Source: Alphaproteobacteria bacterium (GTDB taxonomy: Bacteria > Pseudomonadota > Alphaproteobacteria > Micropepsales > Micropepsaceae). From it: DNA of 64,000 nt. Where the stretch lies: NCBI GenBank assembly GCA_021325375.1, contig JAJPHG010000002.1, forward strand, positions 1-64,000. Reading direction: 5' to 3'. Shown here piece after piece: positions 53,859 to 63,217 of this stretch (within the stretch, counting starts at the first letter, position 1; the number at the start of each line of letters is the position of its first letter). The notes under the pieces were generated by a model that had not been told where the DNA came from, searched no databases, and saw nothing but the letters and a program-made list of their open reading frames with translations. The translations under genes were made by a program, and so were the position numbers.

Positions 53859-54767
53859 TCACGCCGCGCCGGCCAGCGCCCTGCAGCGCGACCGGTAGTC
53901 GGGCCAGTCGCGCTCGACGCGCCGCGCGATACGCTGCATCACGGACGGCGCGCGCTTGGCGCCGGCCATGAGATGGGTGAAGCCGCGCGACTGCGCGCTT
54001 TGCGGATCCAGCGCATCGCCCCAGGACTCGAAAAGATGGCGCGCGTGCACGCCGCGGAACGGCGACTCCGGATGGTGGCGGTGGAAATCCAGCATCGCCG
54101 ACAGCAGGAATTGTTCGCTGAGGTAGTTGAATTGCCATTTGTCGGCGACGTTTTCCAACGCGGCGGCGTTGCCCGGCGCCTCGATCACGGCGAGCGCGCT
54201 TTGCGCGTAGTATTTGAGGAAATCGACGTGCTGGCCGCCCAGGATGCCGCAATTCTGCGCGCGCACGATCGGTCCTTGGCTGCGCGCCCACAGCCATTCC
54301 TCGGGCAGCACGCCCCCGGCCGCGGCGAAGGAAGCCTCCAGCCCGCCCGGACAACAATAGACCGCCCTGCCGTCGGCGTGGCGTTCGAGATGCTGGGCGA
54401 GCACCGGCGCGCGCTCGAGCGAGGGCGGGAGCCGGCGCCACAGGAACACGTCGGAATCGAGGTGCACGAAAGGCTCGTCCTGCAGGCCATAGGCGACGAG
54501 CTTGCCCGTCATCCAAAGCCCCGGATCGGCGCCGTCGAGCCGATCGAGCGCTGTCGAGACCTGCGCGAAGCGAAGTCCGAGCGCGTCGACCAGAAGCGCC
54601 TTGCCCCGCGTGTCGGTGACGAGCATCGTGTCGGCATAGTGCCGGCTCGCCGCATTGACCGAGATCACCCAGGCGAGCAGATGGTTCTCCACGCTCCCCC
54701 AATGGCGCCAATAGAAGCGCTCGAACGGCACGCTCCAGAACGACCACACCGCGCGCATCGCCGTCAC
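53859..54767 (-). CDS. DUF6734 family, glycosyltransferase-like protein
   Basis: 302 residues (ATG 54767; Met4 possible). Contains FYWRHWGSVENHLLAWVISV at the start, GKLVAYGLQDEPFVHLDSDV with a DSDV in the position of a GT-A DxD metal site, and QNCGILGGQHVDFLKYYAQS with a C-terminal helical part. DUF6734 proteins resemble nucleotide-sugar transferases. It overlaps the DUF6519 gene by 4 bp and precedes the DUF4157 gene by 10 bp, so it belongs to the injection-particle operon, perhaps glycosylating a surface or cargo protein; that is inference. Confidence 0.75.
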   Translation of the reverse strand: MTAMRAVWSFWSVPFERFYWRHWGSVENHLLAWVISVNAASRHYADTMLVTDTRGKALLVDALGLRFAQVSTALDRLDGADPGLWMTGKLVAYGLQDEPFVHLDSDVFLWRRLPPSLERAPVLAQHLERHADGRAVYCCPGGLEASFAAAGGVLPEEWLWARSQGPIVRAQNCGILGGQHVDFLKYYAQSALAVIEAPGNAAALENVADKWQFNYLSEQFLLSAMLDFHRHHPESPFRGVHARHLFESWGDALDPQSAQSRGFTHLMAGAKRAPSVMQRIARRVERDWPDYRSRCRALAGAA

Positions 54768-57700
54768 GACTGGGCGATCGACCAGCCGAGGATCGCGGAA
54801 GCCGTGTTGCCGCCGGCCAGCGTCGCCGTGATCGATATCTGCGGCGGAAGCGCTGTGCCGGGCTGACCGATGACCCGGATCTGCGTGTCCCCTTCACTCG
54901 CACCCTTGGGAATGGTGACGGAAGCCGGATCGAACTCGACGATCGATGCCACGTCGTCGGCGACGGAGAAGGTGACCTGCATGTCGCTGAGCGCGGGGAA
55001 GCTGAGCGTGGCCTTGCCGGCCACGATTTGCGAATCGCCCTGGTTGACGGCGACGACGGCGGGGGTGAGCGTGAGTGAGATCGTCGGCTGCGGCACGACA
55101 TAGACCCAGCTTTCGAAGTCGCTCGCCTTCTCGCCGTTGCCCGACGGCAGGACGAGGTCGAGACGCTGCGAGCCGTCCGTGCTCTTGCCGAAGCACTGGC
55201 CGTCGAGATAGAGCATCTCGCCACCCGTGCCCGTCGCCGTGATCATGCGCCCCTTCAGCGCGATGCGCAGGCGCGGATAGACCCCGAGCGCCAGCATGCG
55301 CTGCGCGGTGACGAGAAGCGGCGCGACATAGAGGTTCACTTCCGGCCTCACGATCCAGCGCACGCCGCTGCCCGTGCCGTCGTCGCTGATGCTGCCGTCG
55401 ATGACGTAGGGCTGGCGTGCATAGCCGAGGCGTTGCGGCAGCGTGAAGATCGGATCGACGACGATCAAGGTGTCACCCGGATCCAGCTGGGTCGGTCCCT
55501 CTGTATCGACGCCTGCGTTGCTCAAGGTCCATTGCGACGCCGTTGTGAAGTCGACGTTCGGGCCCGGCCCCACCGATCCCGTCGGCGCGCCGGCGCCGGA
55601 GATCACGGATATGCTCTGTTGCAACGCGGTCTTGGATGCCGAAGTGGCCGCGGGGTCGACGGTCTGTGGCGGCGGTGGTGGCGGCGGCGATGGTGGCGGT
55701 GGCGGCGGCGGGGTTGCCGTCGTGGCGGCGGTCGACGCGGCGCCGGTATTCAGCACGCCGGTATTCTGCACGCCCGTCTTCGCGATCGGTGTGGTTGCCG
55801 AGACCGTCGCCGCGCGCATGAGGGTGGGTGAAACGGTCGCGGCCTTGTCCAGCATCACGGTCGAGGTTGCGGTCGTGGACGGCGGCGGCTGTATCGCCTG
55901 GGTCGCGAGGCGCGCCGTCTCGTTGCCGGCGTTGGTGGAGGATCCCTCGTTTGTCGTCGGCAACGTGGTATGAACGGGAGTGTGCACCGGGTGCGGGAAG
56001 ATGAAGCCGAATGTGTTCCACACCGGCAGCTCGAGCGTGACGATGAAGTTCGCGTCGTTGATCAGCGGGTTCGGCGCCTTGTCGAAGCCGATGGTCAGGC
56101 CGGACGAGATGAGCTGGGTCCAGCTGATGAAATCGTCGTGGGTCCAGCTGATCGTCTTCACATGCATCGCGTTCGGCACGACGGGCGGTACGATCTCCAC
56201 CAGCGGACGGAAGATCCGCCGGCAATCCTCCACGACGAGCTGGTCCTGGTCGAGATGCAGGCAGGCGAGCGGCGCGCGATGGACGACGATCCGGGCTGCG
56301 GGCTGCGCGGGCTGGCCGTCGCTGTCGGCCGGCGGCCATTCGATGTCGCCGGTGGCCGTGCGCGCGGGGATCAGCCAGTAGTCGCCGCTCTGATAGAGGC
56401 CGTCGGCCGAGAACACCACCTGGATGCCGTTCTCCAGCTCGATCCAGCTCCCCGGCGCCAGCGCGATGCCCGCGCTCGTGCCCGTCGTCTGGTCCCAGCG
56501 CCGCATCTTGGCGTGGCCGTTGATCGTATCGACGCTCGGCGCGGTGCCGGGCAACGTCACCTGCATGCGGGTCGGATCGGTCGCCTGGATCTGCACCAGC
56601 GTGCCCGGCCTGTTCGGCGGCAACGCGAACTCGTCGCTGTCGTCGGAGATCTCGACCCACTGGCCCGGCGCGAAGCCGAAATTGGCGTCGAGGCCGAGGC
56701 TGTCGACGGTCAGCGTGCTGCCGGACTCGCCGCGCACGCCGGTCACCACGAAGCCGTTGTCGCGCGACCATTTGAAAGTCGCGGTGGAGGCATCGCCACC
56801 TTGATGGATCTCGATGCGGTAGAGCTGGTTCTCCAGCCCGCGATAGGCCGCGTTGGGCGCCGGAAGGCACGGGCCCTGGTCCGACGTGCTCTTGACCTGC
56901 GCGGCAAGCGTTCCGGGCAGCGACAAGGTAGGCGGACGTGATCGCATGGTCTCGCAGCAATCCGCCGACGGCAGCGCGCCGATGAGATTGCCGAGCGCCG
57001 TCGTCGCCTGGACCACTTGCACGCCCTGGATGCTCCGGAGATCGAGGTTCGAGACCCGGCTCACGACGCCGGCATAGACAAGGCGCAGATTGTCGACGGA
57101 CGCGGGGGATAAGGCCGTCGGCGTCAACGTCGGCGTTGTCGTTCGCCGTGCCTGAATCGCGTTGAAGGCCGTCGTGAGGTCGGTCTGGATCGGCGTGACC
57201 GCCGCGGCCTGGTCCGCCGTCGAGGTCAGGCGCAGGTTGCCGAGCGCCTGGTTGAGCGTGTCCACGTTCTGCGCGAGCACGCCGATATCGAAGGACGCGG
57301 GAACACCCTGCACGGTCACGCGCCATACCGTCTGGATGCGCGCCGTCGTGTCGGCCTCGCCGAGCGCCACTTCCTTGATGGCGGGATCGTCGAGCGGAAT
57401 GACGAAGCGCTGCCAGGCCTCGAGCCACACCTGCATCGCCTGAAGCCGGCCGCCGCGCAGATCGTCGAGCGTCGCGCCGATCGGGGTGTTGGGATCGATG
57501 AGATAATCCTGCGCGGTGAAATCGAGCGGCGCCCCGTTCTCGCAGAGCAAGCCGTCGAGGTAGAACCGCCCCTGCCCGATCGTGAGCGAGGCACCGTCGG
57601 GTGTGAGCCCGATCGCGAAGCCCGGCGCATGGATCGGCGCGCCGTCCGGACCCACGACGTCGATGGTCTCGCTGATGCGCAAATGCTCGTCTATGAGCCG

Positions 57701-57805
57701 CTGCTCGTTGGCGTCGGAATCGAGCTGCACGCGCCCCTGCTGCATCAGCACGGAGGTGTAGTGCTTGCTCCGCTCGAAGCGGAGACGGCTTAAATCGGCC
57801 TTCAT
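54764..57805 (-). CDS. DUF6519 protein of the contractile injection-type operon
   Basis: 1013 residues from ATG 57805 (GAGGTTACC upstream). Begins MKADLSRLRFERSKHYTSVL and SDANEQRLIDEHLRISETID, the DUF6519 signature. Near residue 700 a run of prolines (PPPPPPPSPPPPPPP) makes a stiff linker preceded by Thr/Ala-rich low-complexity sequence. The C-terminal 100 residues (ISLTLTPAVVAVNQGDSQIV, VTFSVADDVASIVEFDPASV, PQISITATLAGGNTASAIL) look like an Ig-like beta-sandwich. DUF6519 proteins occur beside the tail and baseplate genes of extracellular contractile particles; a role at the tip or as a binding protein is suggested by layout only. Confidence 0.82.
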   Translation of the reverse strand: MKADLSRLRFERSKHYTSVLMQQGRVQLDSDANEQRLIDEHLRISETIDVVGPDGAPIHAPGFAIGLTPDGASLTIGQGRFYLDGLLCENGAPLDFTAQDYLIDPNTPIGATLDDLRGGRLQAMQVWLEAWQRFVIPLDDPAIKEVALGEADTTARIQTVWRVTVQGVPASFDIGVLAQNVDTLNQALGNLRLTSTADQAAAVTPIQTDLTTAFNAIQARRTTTPTLTPTALSPASVDNLRLVYAGVVSRVSNLDLRSIQGVQVVQATTALGNLIGALPSADCCETMRSRPPTLSLPGTLAAQVKSTSDQGPCLPAPNAAYRGLENQLYRIEIHQGGDASTATFKWSRDNGFVVTGVRGESGSTLTVDSLGLDANFGFAPGQWVEISDDSDEFALPPNRPGTLVQIQATDPTRMQVTLPGTAPSVDTINGHAKMRRWDQTTGTSAGIALAPGSWIELENGIQVVFSADGLYQSGDYWLIPARTATGDIEWPPADSDGQPAQPAARIVVHRAPLACLHLDQDQLVVEDCRRIFRPLVEIVPPVVPNAMHVKTISWTHDDFISWTQLISSGLTIGFDKAPNPLINDANFIVTLELPVWNTFGFIFPHPVHTPVHTTLPTTNEGSSTNAGNETARLATQAIQPPPSTTATSTVMLDKAATVSPTLMRAATVSATTPIAKTGVQNTGVLNTGAASTAATTATPPPPPPPSPPPPPPPQTVDPAATSASKTALQQSISVISGAGAPTGSVGPGPNVDFTTASQWTLSNAGVDTEGPTQLDPGDTLIVVDPIFTLPQRLGYARQPYVIDGSISDDGTGSGVRWIVRPEVNLYVAPLLVTAQRMLALGVYPRLRIALKGRMITATGTGGEMLYLDGQCFGKSTDGSQRLDLVLPSGNGEKASDFESWVYVVPQPTISLTLTPAVVAVNQGDSQIVAGKATLSFPALSDMQVTFSVADDVASIVEFDPASVTIPKGASEGDTQIRVIGQPGTALPPQISITATLAGGNTASAILGWSIAQS

Positions 57806-57851
57806 GGTAACCTCGCGAGCGTCGTTCCCAACTTGTCCATCCAAACCCAAT

Positions 57852-60155
57852 TCAGATCAGCGACGCGCCCACGGCGTGGGAGAGCAGGTCGCGTTCGTCC
57901 AGATCCCCGCCTTCGAGCCGGGCGCCGTAGCCATAGGCGTGCCTGGGCACGACCAGCGGCGCGTGGTGCGAGGGAACGAGGAAAATGCCGGCCTCGAGCG
58001 CGAACGGCAGGTATTCGCCGAACCGCGTGGCGAGATTGTTCATCGCCTGCGGCAGGTGCAGGTCGTGGAACGCGCCGATCTCCGACTCGTCGTCGGCGCC
58101 CTGCCATACCGCGACCGGGCAATCGCCCGCGAGCATGCCGTAGGACGGCCGGCCGTATTCGAGCGAGACGAATCTCGGAAGCGTCTCCTGCTCGCTTGCG
58201 CTGCCGCTCGGCAGGCACTGGTAGCGGGCGGGAACGATGGCGTCGGCGGGCACGAAGGAGTAGCGCAGGCACCCTTTCTGCAGACGCGTGCACCACAGCG
58301 CCGCGTCCCACGGATCGAGCACGCCCCGCGCGCCCAGGAAAATCGTGTTGGAGCCGAGCTCGAGCAGATGCGTGCGCGCCTTTCCGATCAGCGTGCTGTT
58401 CCAGACCGTCAACGCCGCACCCTCGCCCGCGCCGTCCGGTCCCGCGAACGCCACGGCGAAGCGGTCCGACGCGTCGACGATGCTGGACTCGATGCTCGCG
58501 CTCGCCGCTTCATGGACGAAGAGCGGCCCGGTGATGCAGCGCGTGAGCGCAAGCGCGCCGCCCGCGGCGTCGAGCACCACGGAAGGGCTGCCCGGCGATT
58601 TCGGCATGCCGTCGCGCGTGAGCCCGAGGCCGGGCACCAGCGTCGTGTCGGCGAGCGTGATCGTGACCGGCTCGCCGGTGGCGTGGATCGCGCCGGCCAT
58701 GAGGACGCCGCTCAGGATCAATTCGCCGGCCGGCGGCGGATTGCCGCTCGTCGGCGACGCGCTCAAGCCCACGATCTCCAGATCGCCGGTCAGCGTCGCG
58801 CGCGCGCTTTCCGGCGACCAGCTTCCGTCGGGGCTGACATGCGCTGAGACGATCCAGAGCTTGCCGCCCGGCGCCAGATTGATCGTGCTCGCCTGGGGCA
58901 CGTCCGTCGCATAGGTGTTGAAATCCGCGAGCACGACGAGCGCGTTGGAGCCGGCGGGCAAGGCGTTGTAATCCGCGATCGCGTCGGCGAGCGTATAGGG
59001 CCGGCCGAACATGTCGGTCCTGCCTGCGCCGACGACGGCGAGGAGATGCGTCTCGGCATCGACCTCGACGTCGTCGATGCGGCTGTAGCTTCCGCCGCCG
59101 ATATCGGCGCCGAAGCCGTAGCAGTAGCTGACCAGGACTTCGGACGGCGCCGTGCGGTCGGGCGGGAACAGGATGCGCCCGAGCACGGGATCGATCGCGA
59201 CTTTGCCGTTCTCGCCGGGCGGCCAGTCCGTGGGGGTCGCATTCTCGAGATTGCAGACGCAGATGTCGTTGACGGTGAGCAGGGCGCCGTCCGCCGTGAT
59301 CGAGACGCTGTCGCCGTAGAAGCTCTCGACCGCGGCGCCGCCCAGCACCTGCGCGAGATTGTCGTGGAACTCGCGCCGCGCGATCGGCTGCGGCACGTCC
59401 ATGCGCGTGGTCAGCGACGAGAACGCGGCGCGCGTCTTGACGACGTTGAACAGCGCCATGTCGTTGCCCAGCGGACTGAAAAGATACCGCCTGTCGTCGA
59501 CGCGGAACGCGGGCTGCAGCGTCACCGGATAGCTCTTCCAGCGCCACACATACGCGCCGATGTCGGGAATGTTGAAGCGGCCCGCGCCGTGCAGCAGGAC
59601 GTCCAGCGGCGCCAGATCGGGCGTGCTCACGCTGCGCGCGCGCGGCGCGATGCGGCGCAGATCGGCGGTGCGGTTGAAATCGTCGAACGGACCGCCGATG
59701 CGCTCGAGCGCGATGCCCCGGCGCAGATCGACGAAGCCCTCGTGATCGGGCCTCAGGTGGTTCATGTATTGCGTCGTGGCCAGCCGCTTGAAGAACTCGA
59801 CCACTGAGGCGGGCCTGCCGGTCACGTCCTGCGCGATCTGCTCGAGCCCGATCCGTGTGCCCTTGCGCCGGCGATAGCCGATGGTGTTGGCGACCTCGGC
59901 GCGGCCGCCTCCCGTGCCCGGCACGTTCTCGAACAGGCCCTGCCAGCCGACGAGATCGCCGATATAGGGCACCGCCCAGGGCGCGCAGGTCTCGATGAAC
60001 TGATCGGCGTAGAGGTCCTGCATGTTGTCGGCGAGGATCTGCGCCTGCTCCGCGACGATGCCGAGGATGGCCTTGAGCGGCTCGCCGTTGGCCGCGTCGC
60101 GCGTGCGATAGATCGCCGGCAGAAGCCTGTAGATGTCGTCGGCGTTCAGGCTCAT
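57852..60155 (-). CDS. Phage tail-like protein (tail protein I domain) with beta-helix-like region
   Basis: 767 residues. The N-terminal 160 residues, with DIYRLLPAIYRTRDAANGEP, LADNMQDLYADQFIETCAPW and YIGDLVGWQGLFENVPGTGG, GYRRRKGTRIGLEQIAQDVT, are the P2 gpI/TIGR02242-like tail protein fold of contractile systems. From about residue 480, repeated short strands (LILSGVLMAGAIHATGEPVT, LVPGLGLTRDG, ALALTRCITGPLFVHEAASA, SIESSIVDASD) look like a parallel beta-helix. Likely connects baseplate and fibre or tip. Overlaps the baseplate gene by 4 bp. Confidence 0.82.
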   Translation of the reverse strand: MSLNADDIYRLLPAIYRTRDAANGEPLKAILGIVAEQAQILADNMQDLYADQFIETCAPWAVPYIGDLVGWQGLFENVPGTGGGRAEVANTIGYRRRKGTRIGLEQIAQDVTGRPASVVEFFKRLATTQYMNHLRPDHEGFVDLRRGIALERIGGPFDDFNRTADLRRIAPRARSVSTPDLAPLDVLLHGAGRFNIPDIGAYVWRWKSYPVTLQPAFRVDDRRYLFSPLGNDMALFNVVKTRAAFSSLTTRMDVPQPIARREFHDNLAQVLGGAAVESFYGDSVSITADGALLTVNDICVCNLENATPTDWPPGENGKVAIDPVLGRILFPPDRTAPSEVLVSYCYGFGADIGGGSYSRIDDVEVDAETHLLAVVGAGRTDMFGRPYTLADAIADYNALPAGSNALVVLADFNTYATDVPQASTINLAPGGKLWIVSAHVSPDGSWSPESARATLTGDLEIVGLSASPTSGNPPPAGELILSGVLMAGAIHATGEPVTITLADTTLVPGLGLTRDGMPKSPGSPSVVLDAAGGALALTRCITGPLFVHEAASASIESSIVDASDRFAVAFAGPDGAGEGAALTVWNSTLIGKARTHLLELGSNTIFLGARGVLDPWDAALWCTRLQKGCLRYSFVPADAIVPARYQCLPSGSASEQETLPRFVSLEYGRPSYGMLAGDCPVAVWQGADDESEIGAFHDLHLPQAMNNLATRFGEYLPFALEAGIFLVPSHHAPLVVPRHAYGYGARLEGGDLDERDLLSHAVGASLI

Positions 60156-63100
60156 AGCCAGACTCCAAGTCCGCCGAGCGACGCGGGATCGATGAGCAGC
60201 AAGGTCGCAGGCCCCGCCGCGGCGCGGCCGGACCGCGTGTTGCCGGCGTTCAGGAACTCGGACGGCGGCCCGAGAAGCGGATGCCGGGCGACAAGGCGAA
60301 ACGCGCCCAAGGACGCGGGCGTCGGCGGCGCTGCGAAGATCGGGAACGCCCAGGCGGCTTGATTGAGCGCAAAGCGCGTGAGCTCGACCGCGACCACGCC
60401 ACCCGTGCCCTGGATCGCGGCTATGACTTCGCTTTGCGCCACGGGCTGGCCGAGGTTGCGCGCCGAAAAGCCGAACGCAGCGCTCAGTGCGGCGCGCACA
60501 TTGTCCATCACCAGCCCGGGGTCATGATCGGCGTCGACCCGCACCTGTCCGCCGACGGAGAACAGCGACTGCCGGTGCGCCATCACTTTGAGCGGCACGT
60601 GTGGATTGCCGCAATTCGTCAGCGCCGCCGCGAGATTGGTGATCGTCTCGCCGTTCGGATCGAGCGCCGAGCCGCCCGCGCCGCACACCGTCACCGCGAC
60701 GCCGCGCGTCAGTCCGAACCACGCCCACGACGCGAAAGCTTTTGCGACGCCCGCGAAGGCGCGCGCATAGTTCTCGTAGTCCGCCAGCGACACGACGCGG
60801 TCGAGCGTCTGCACATGCACCGGCACGCTGTTGCGCGCGTCGTCGGGCCCGTCGGGATCGGCGCCGCCGGTCGCGGGTTGCGGATTGACGACGCCTCTGA
60901 GGCCGCCCGGCCGGTCGATCGCCATGCTGATCTGGCCGGCGGCAGCCATGCCGGACAGGCCGATGCCCTTGCGGTATTTCGCCCGGATGTTGATCTGGCC
61001 TGTCGGCGGACGCGCGCCGCCGGCGCCGTCGCCGAACTGCACCGTGACCACGCCGCCGTCGCCCTGCCGCGTGACGAAGTCGCGGTCGGCCGGCCCGGAA
61101 GCGAGGAACGACGGTTGCTCATGCCACAAGAGATCGTTGACCCAGACCTGCAGCGTCGACAGCGCGCCCTGCCCCTGCGCGGTGCTGACATAGGTGAGCG
61201 GCGACTGCTTCAGCGTGAAGCGCTGGTTCGCCACCGCCGCGTTTCCGCCGCCGAGAAGCTCGTTCACGGTCTCGCCATGCGTCGCCGCCACGACGTTGGC
61301 GTTCACCGCGGCCGTCGCGCGGTCGTAGAGACGCATGAGCGGCGCCTTGAGCGTCAGCGCGGTGACCGTCCCGCCCGGCGAAACCTGATCGATCGTCGCA
61401 AGCTCGCCCGCATCCGGATCGGCGCCGTCCGACGGCACCAGAAGAAGCTGCGAAGGATCGGCATTCAGCGATCCGGCGACGCCTTTGGGCGTCAGCACCG
61501 CGAAGCCCGAGGTCGGCGGCCATGCGTCGAGGAGGAAATAGTCGCCAAGCGCGGGCGCGATCGCGGCATTGCCGGAGGCGGGCGTGAACGTCGCCGTGCC
61601 GGAGACGAACTGCAGCCTCAGCCGCTTGCCGGATACCGCGATCACCTGCTTGGACACAAGGCGCGCGCCGCCGATCAGCGTCAAGCTCGAGCCGCCCACG
61701 GGCGCGATCATGCCCTCTTCGACCGCGATCGTGTCCGCGGCCGCGAGGATCGGCTGATCGGGGATGTCGAGCGGCTCGCTCTGTGCGAACGCCACGGTCC
61801 GGCGCGTCCACGGGATGACATAGGTCGCCGCCAGCCTCGCAACGGTGTCCACCGAGAGCTTCGTCGCCTTGTTCGAGAGCATGTAGCGCAGCGGCGATTC
61901 CTCGCTCGCCGCGTCGATGCGGTAGACCTGATCGTAGATGTTGGAAGGCTGATCCACCCCCCCGCCGACTGTGAGCGCAGCCCAGCTATATTGCGCCGGA
62001 TCGTTGCCCCCCGCCTTTGCGGCATCGCTCGTGGGCACGATGCCTTGATAGGCGGCGTCGAGATAGAAGGCCTGCCCGTCGGTTTGCCACGACCAATCGT
62101 CGCCGTTGTTGTTTCCCTTCGACGCCAAGGCGGGATCGATCGCGTTGGCGCCGAACAGCGATGCTTTGCGGCGCAGCGCATAGGCATGGACCTTGCTCGC
62201 GGCGGTGAACGGCGGATCGTTCGTTTTGACGGGCGCCCCGCCGTCTTTCGGAGTGGACGAGGCGTTGGTGCCCGGCTGCACGGTCCGCGTCCCCCTCAAG
62301 ATCGCGGCCTGGTCGAGCAGGCTGAGGTCCCACGGGGACGTGACGGTCGTGAACCTCTCCTCGCTCGGCGAGAACACGCGCTCCGTGAGAACGGCCTTCT
62401 CGACGTGCCAGACCGGCAATTTGACCCCGGTCGGGGGGGACGGCGGATCCTGCCTGTACTGGTTGCCCTGCTGGAGCGTGCGGTCCCAGGCGACGAGCGT
62501 GCGCTTGTTGACGGCGTCGACGGTGACCTTCGTCACGATGCGCAGCGCGAAGGACGGGCTCGTCGCGTCGTTGAAGCGGTTCTCGGCGACGAAGAGGATC
62601 GCATCGCCCGGCTTCAAATTCGTCGACGTGCCGGAGAACCACAGCTGTGTCGTCACTTGCGAGAAATCCACCGGCAGCGCGGATTGCGGCGCGAGCGCGT
62701 TGTGCTCGATGCGCGCGACGAGATCGGCGGAGGTCTCGAACGTCGCCGCGATCTGACCCGGCGGCGGGATGCTCTGCGCGCGGCTGCCCGCGGGCACCGT
62801 CACCGGATCGGGCGCGCCCGGCGCGTCGTTGAGCGTGTAGGCGAGCGCGGTCGAGGCCGCGACGCCGGGCGAAGGCTTGTAGCCCACGAGCCGCGCCAGC
62901 TCGAACACCGAGCGCTGCTGGCCCGCGGTACGCAGATAGGATTCGTTGGCCAGCCGCTCCTGATAGAAGGTGAGGATGTCGGCCGACACCGACCATGCGT
63001 CGAGGAACGCGATGGAGAAGTCGCCGTCGTCGCGCGTGGTCAGCGGGCCCGCGCCCGGGAAGGCCGGGTCGGAGAGCGCCGCGATCATGCTCGACTTGAA

Positions 63101-63217
63101 CGCCGAATGCGTGCCGACGCGATAGGCGATCTGGGCGAGACCCGGACGGTTGGAGATCTCGACCGGGGTCGCGCGTCCCACGCCCTCGCAGCAGCCGCAA
63201 TCGGCGTTGTCGCTCAT
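60152..63217 (-). CDS. Putative baseplate assembly protein (TIGR02243 type)
   Basis: 1021 residues. The N-terminus GLAQIAYRVGTHSAFKSSMI, DDGDFSIAFLDAWSVSADIL and TFYQERLANESYLRTAGQQR is the recognisable start of the putative baseplate assembly family; the later FVTRQGDGGVVTVQFGDGAG and GQINIRAKYRKGIGLSGMAA resemble gpJ-like baseplate wedge domains, and VSLADYENYARAFAGVAKAF the same. The protein would form the wedge ring that fires the sheath. Overlaps both neighbours by 4 bp. Confidence 0.9.
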   Translation of the reverse strand: MSDNADCGCCEGVGRATPVEISNRPGLAQIAYRVGTHSAFKSSMIAALSDPAFPGAGPLTTRDDGDFSIAFLDAWSVSADILTFYQERLANESYLRTAGQQRSVFELARLVGYKPSPGVAASTALAYTLNDAPGAPDPVTVPAGSRAQSIPPPGQIAATFETSADLVARIEHNALAPQSALPVDFSQVTTQLWFSGTSTNLKPGDAILFVAENRFNDATSPSFALRIVTKVTVDAVNKRTLVAWDRTLQQGNQYRQDPPSPPTGVKLPVWHVEKAVLTERVFSPSEERFTTVTSPWDLSLLDQAAILRGTRTVQPGTNASSTPKDGGAPVKTNDPPFTAASKVHAYALRRKASLFGANAIDPALASKGNNNGDDWSWQTDGQAFYLDAAYQGIVPTSDAAKAGGNDPAQYSWAALTVGGGVDQPSNIYDQVYRIDAASEESPLRYMLSNKATKLSVDTVARLAATYVIPWTRRTVAFAQSEPLDIPDQPILAAADTIAVEEGMIAPVGGSSLTLIGGARLVSKQVIAVSGKRLRLQFVSGTATFTPASGNAAIAPALGDYFLLDAWPPTSGFAVLTPKGVAGSLNADPSQLLLVPSDGADPDAGELATIDQVSPGGTVTALTLKAPLMRLYDRATAAVNANVVAATHGETVNELLGGGNAAVANQRFTLKQSPLTYVSTAQGQGALSTLQVWVNDLLWHEQPSFLASGPADRDFVTRQGDGGVVTVQFGDGAGGARPPTGQINIRAKYRKGIGLSGMAAAGQISMAIDRPGGLRGVVNPQPATGGADPDGPDDARNSVPVHVQTLDRVVSLADYENYARAFAGVAKAFASWAWFGLTRGVAVTVCGAGGSALDPNGETITNLAAALTNCGNPHVPLKVMAHRQSLFSVGGQVRVDADHDPGLVMDNVRAALSAAFGFSARNLGQPVAQSEVIAAIQGTGGVVAVELTRFALNQAAWAFPIFAAPPTPASLGAFRLVARHPLLGPPSEFLNAGNTRSGRAAAGPATLLLIDPASLGGLGVWL

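Noticed and set aside
55660-55720. GGC/GGT-rich run as a possible regulatory repeat or microsatellite
   Set aside because: It encodes the polyproline linker of the DUF6519 protein on the minus strand; codon-level repetition explains it.
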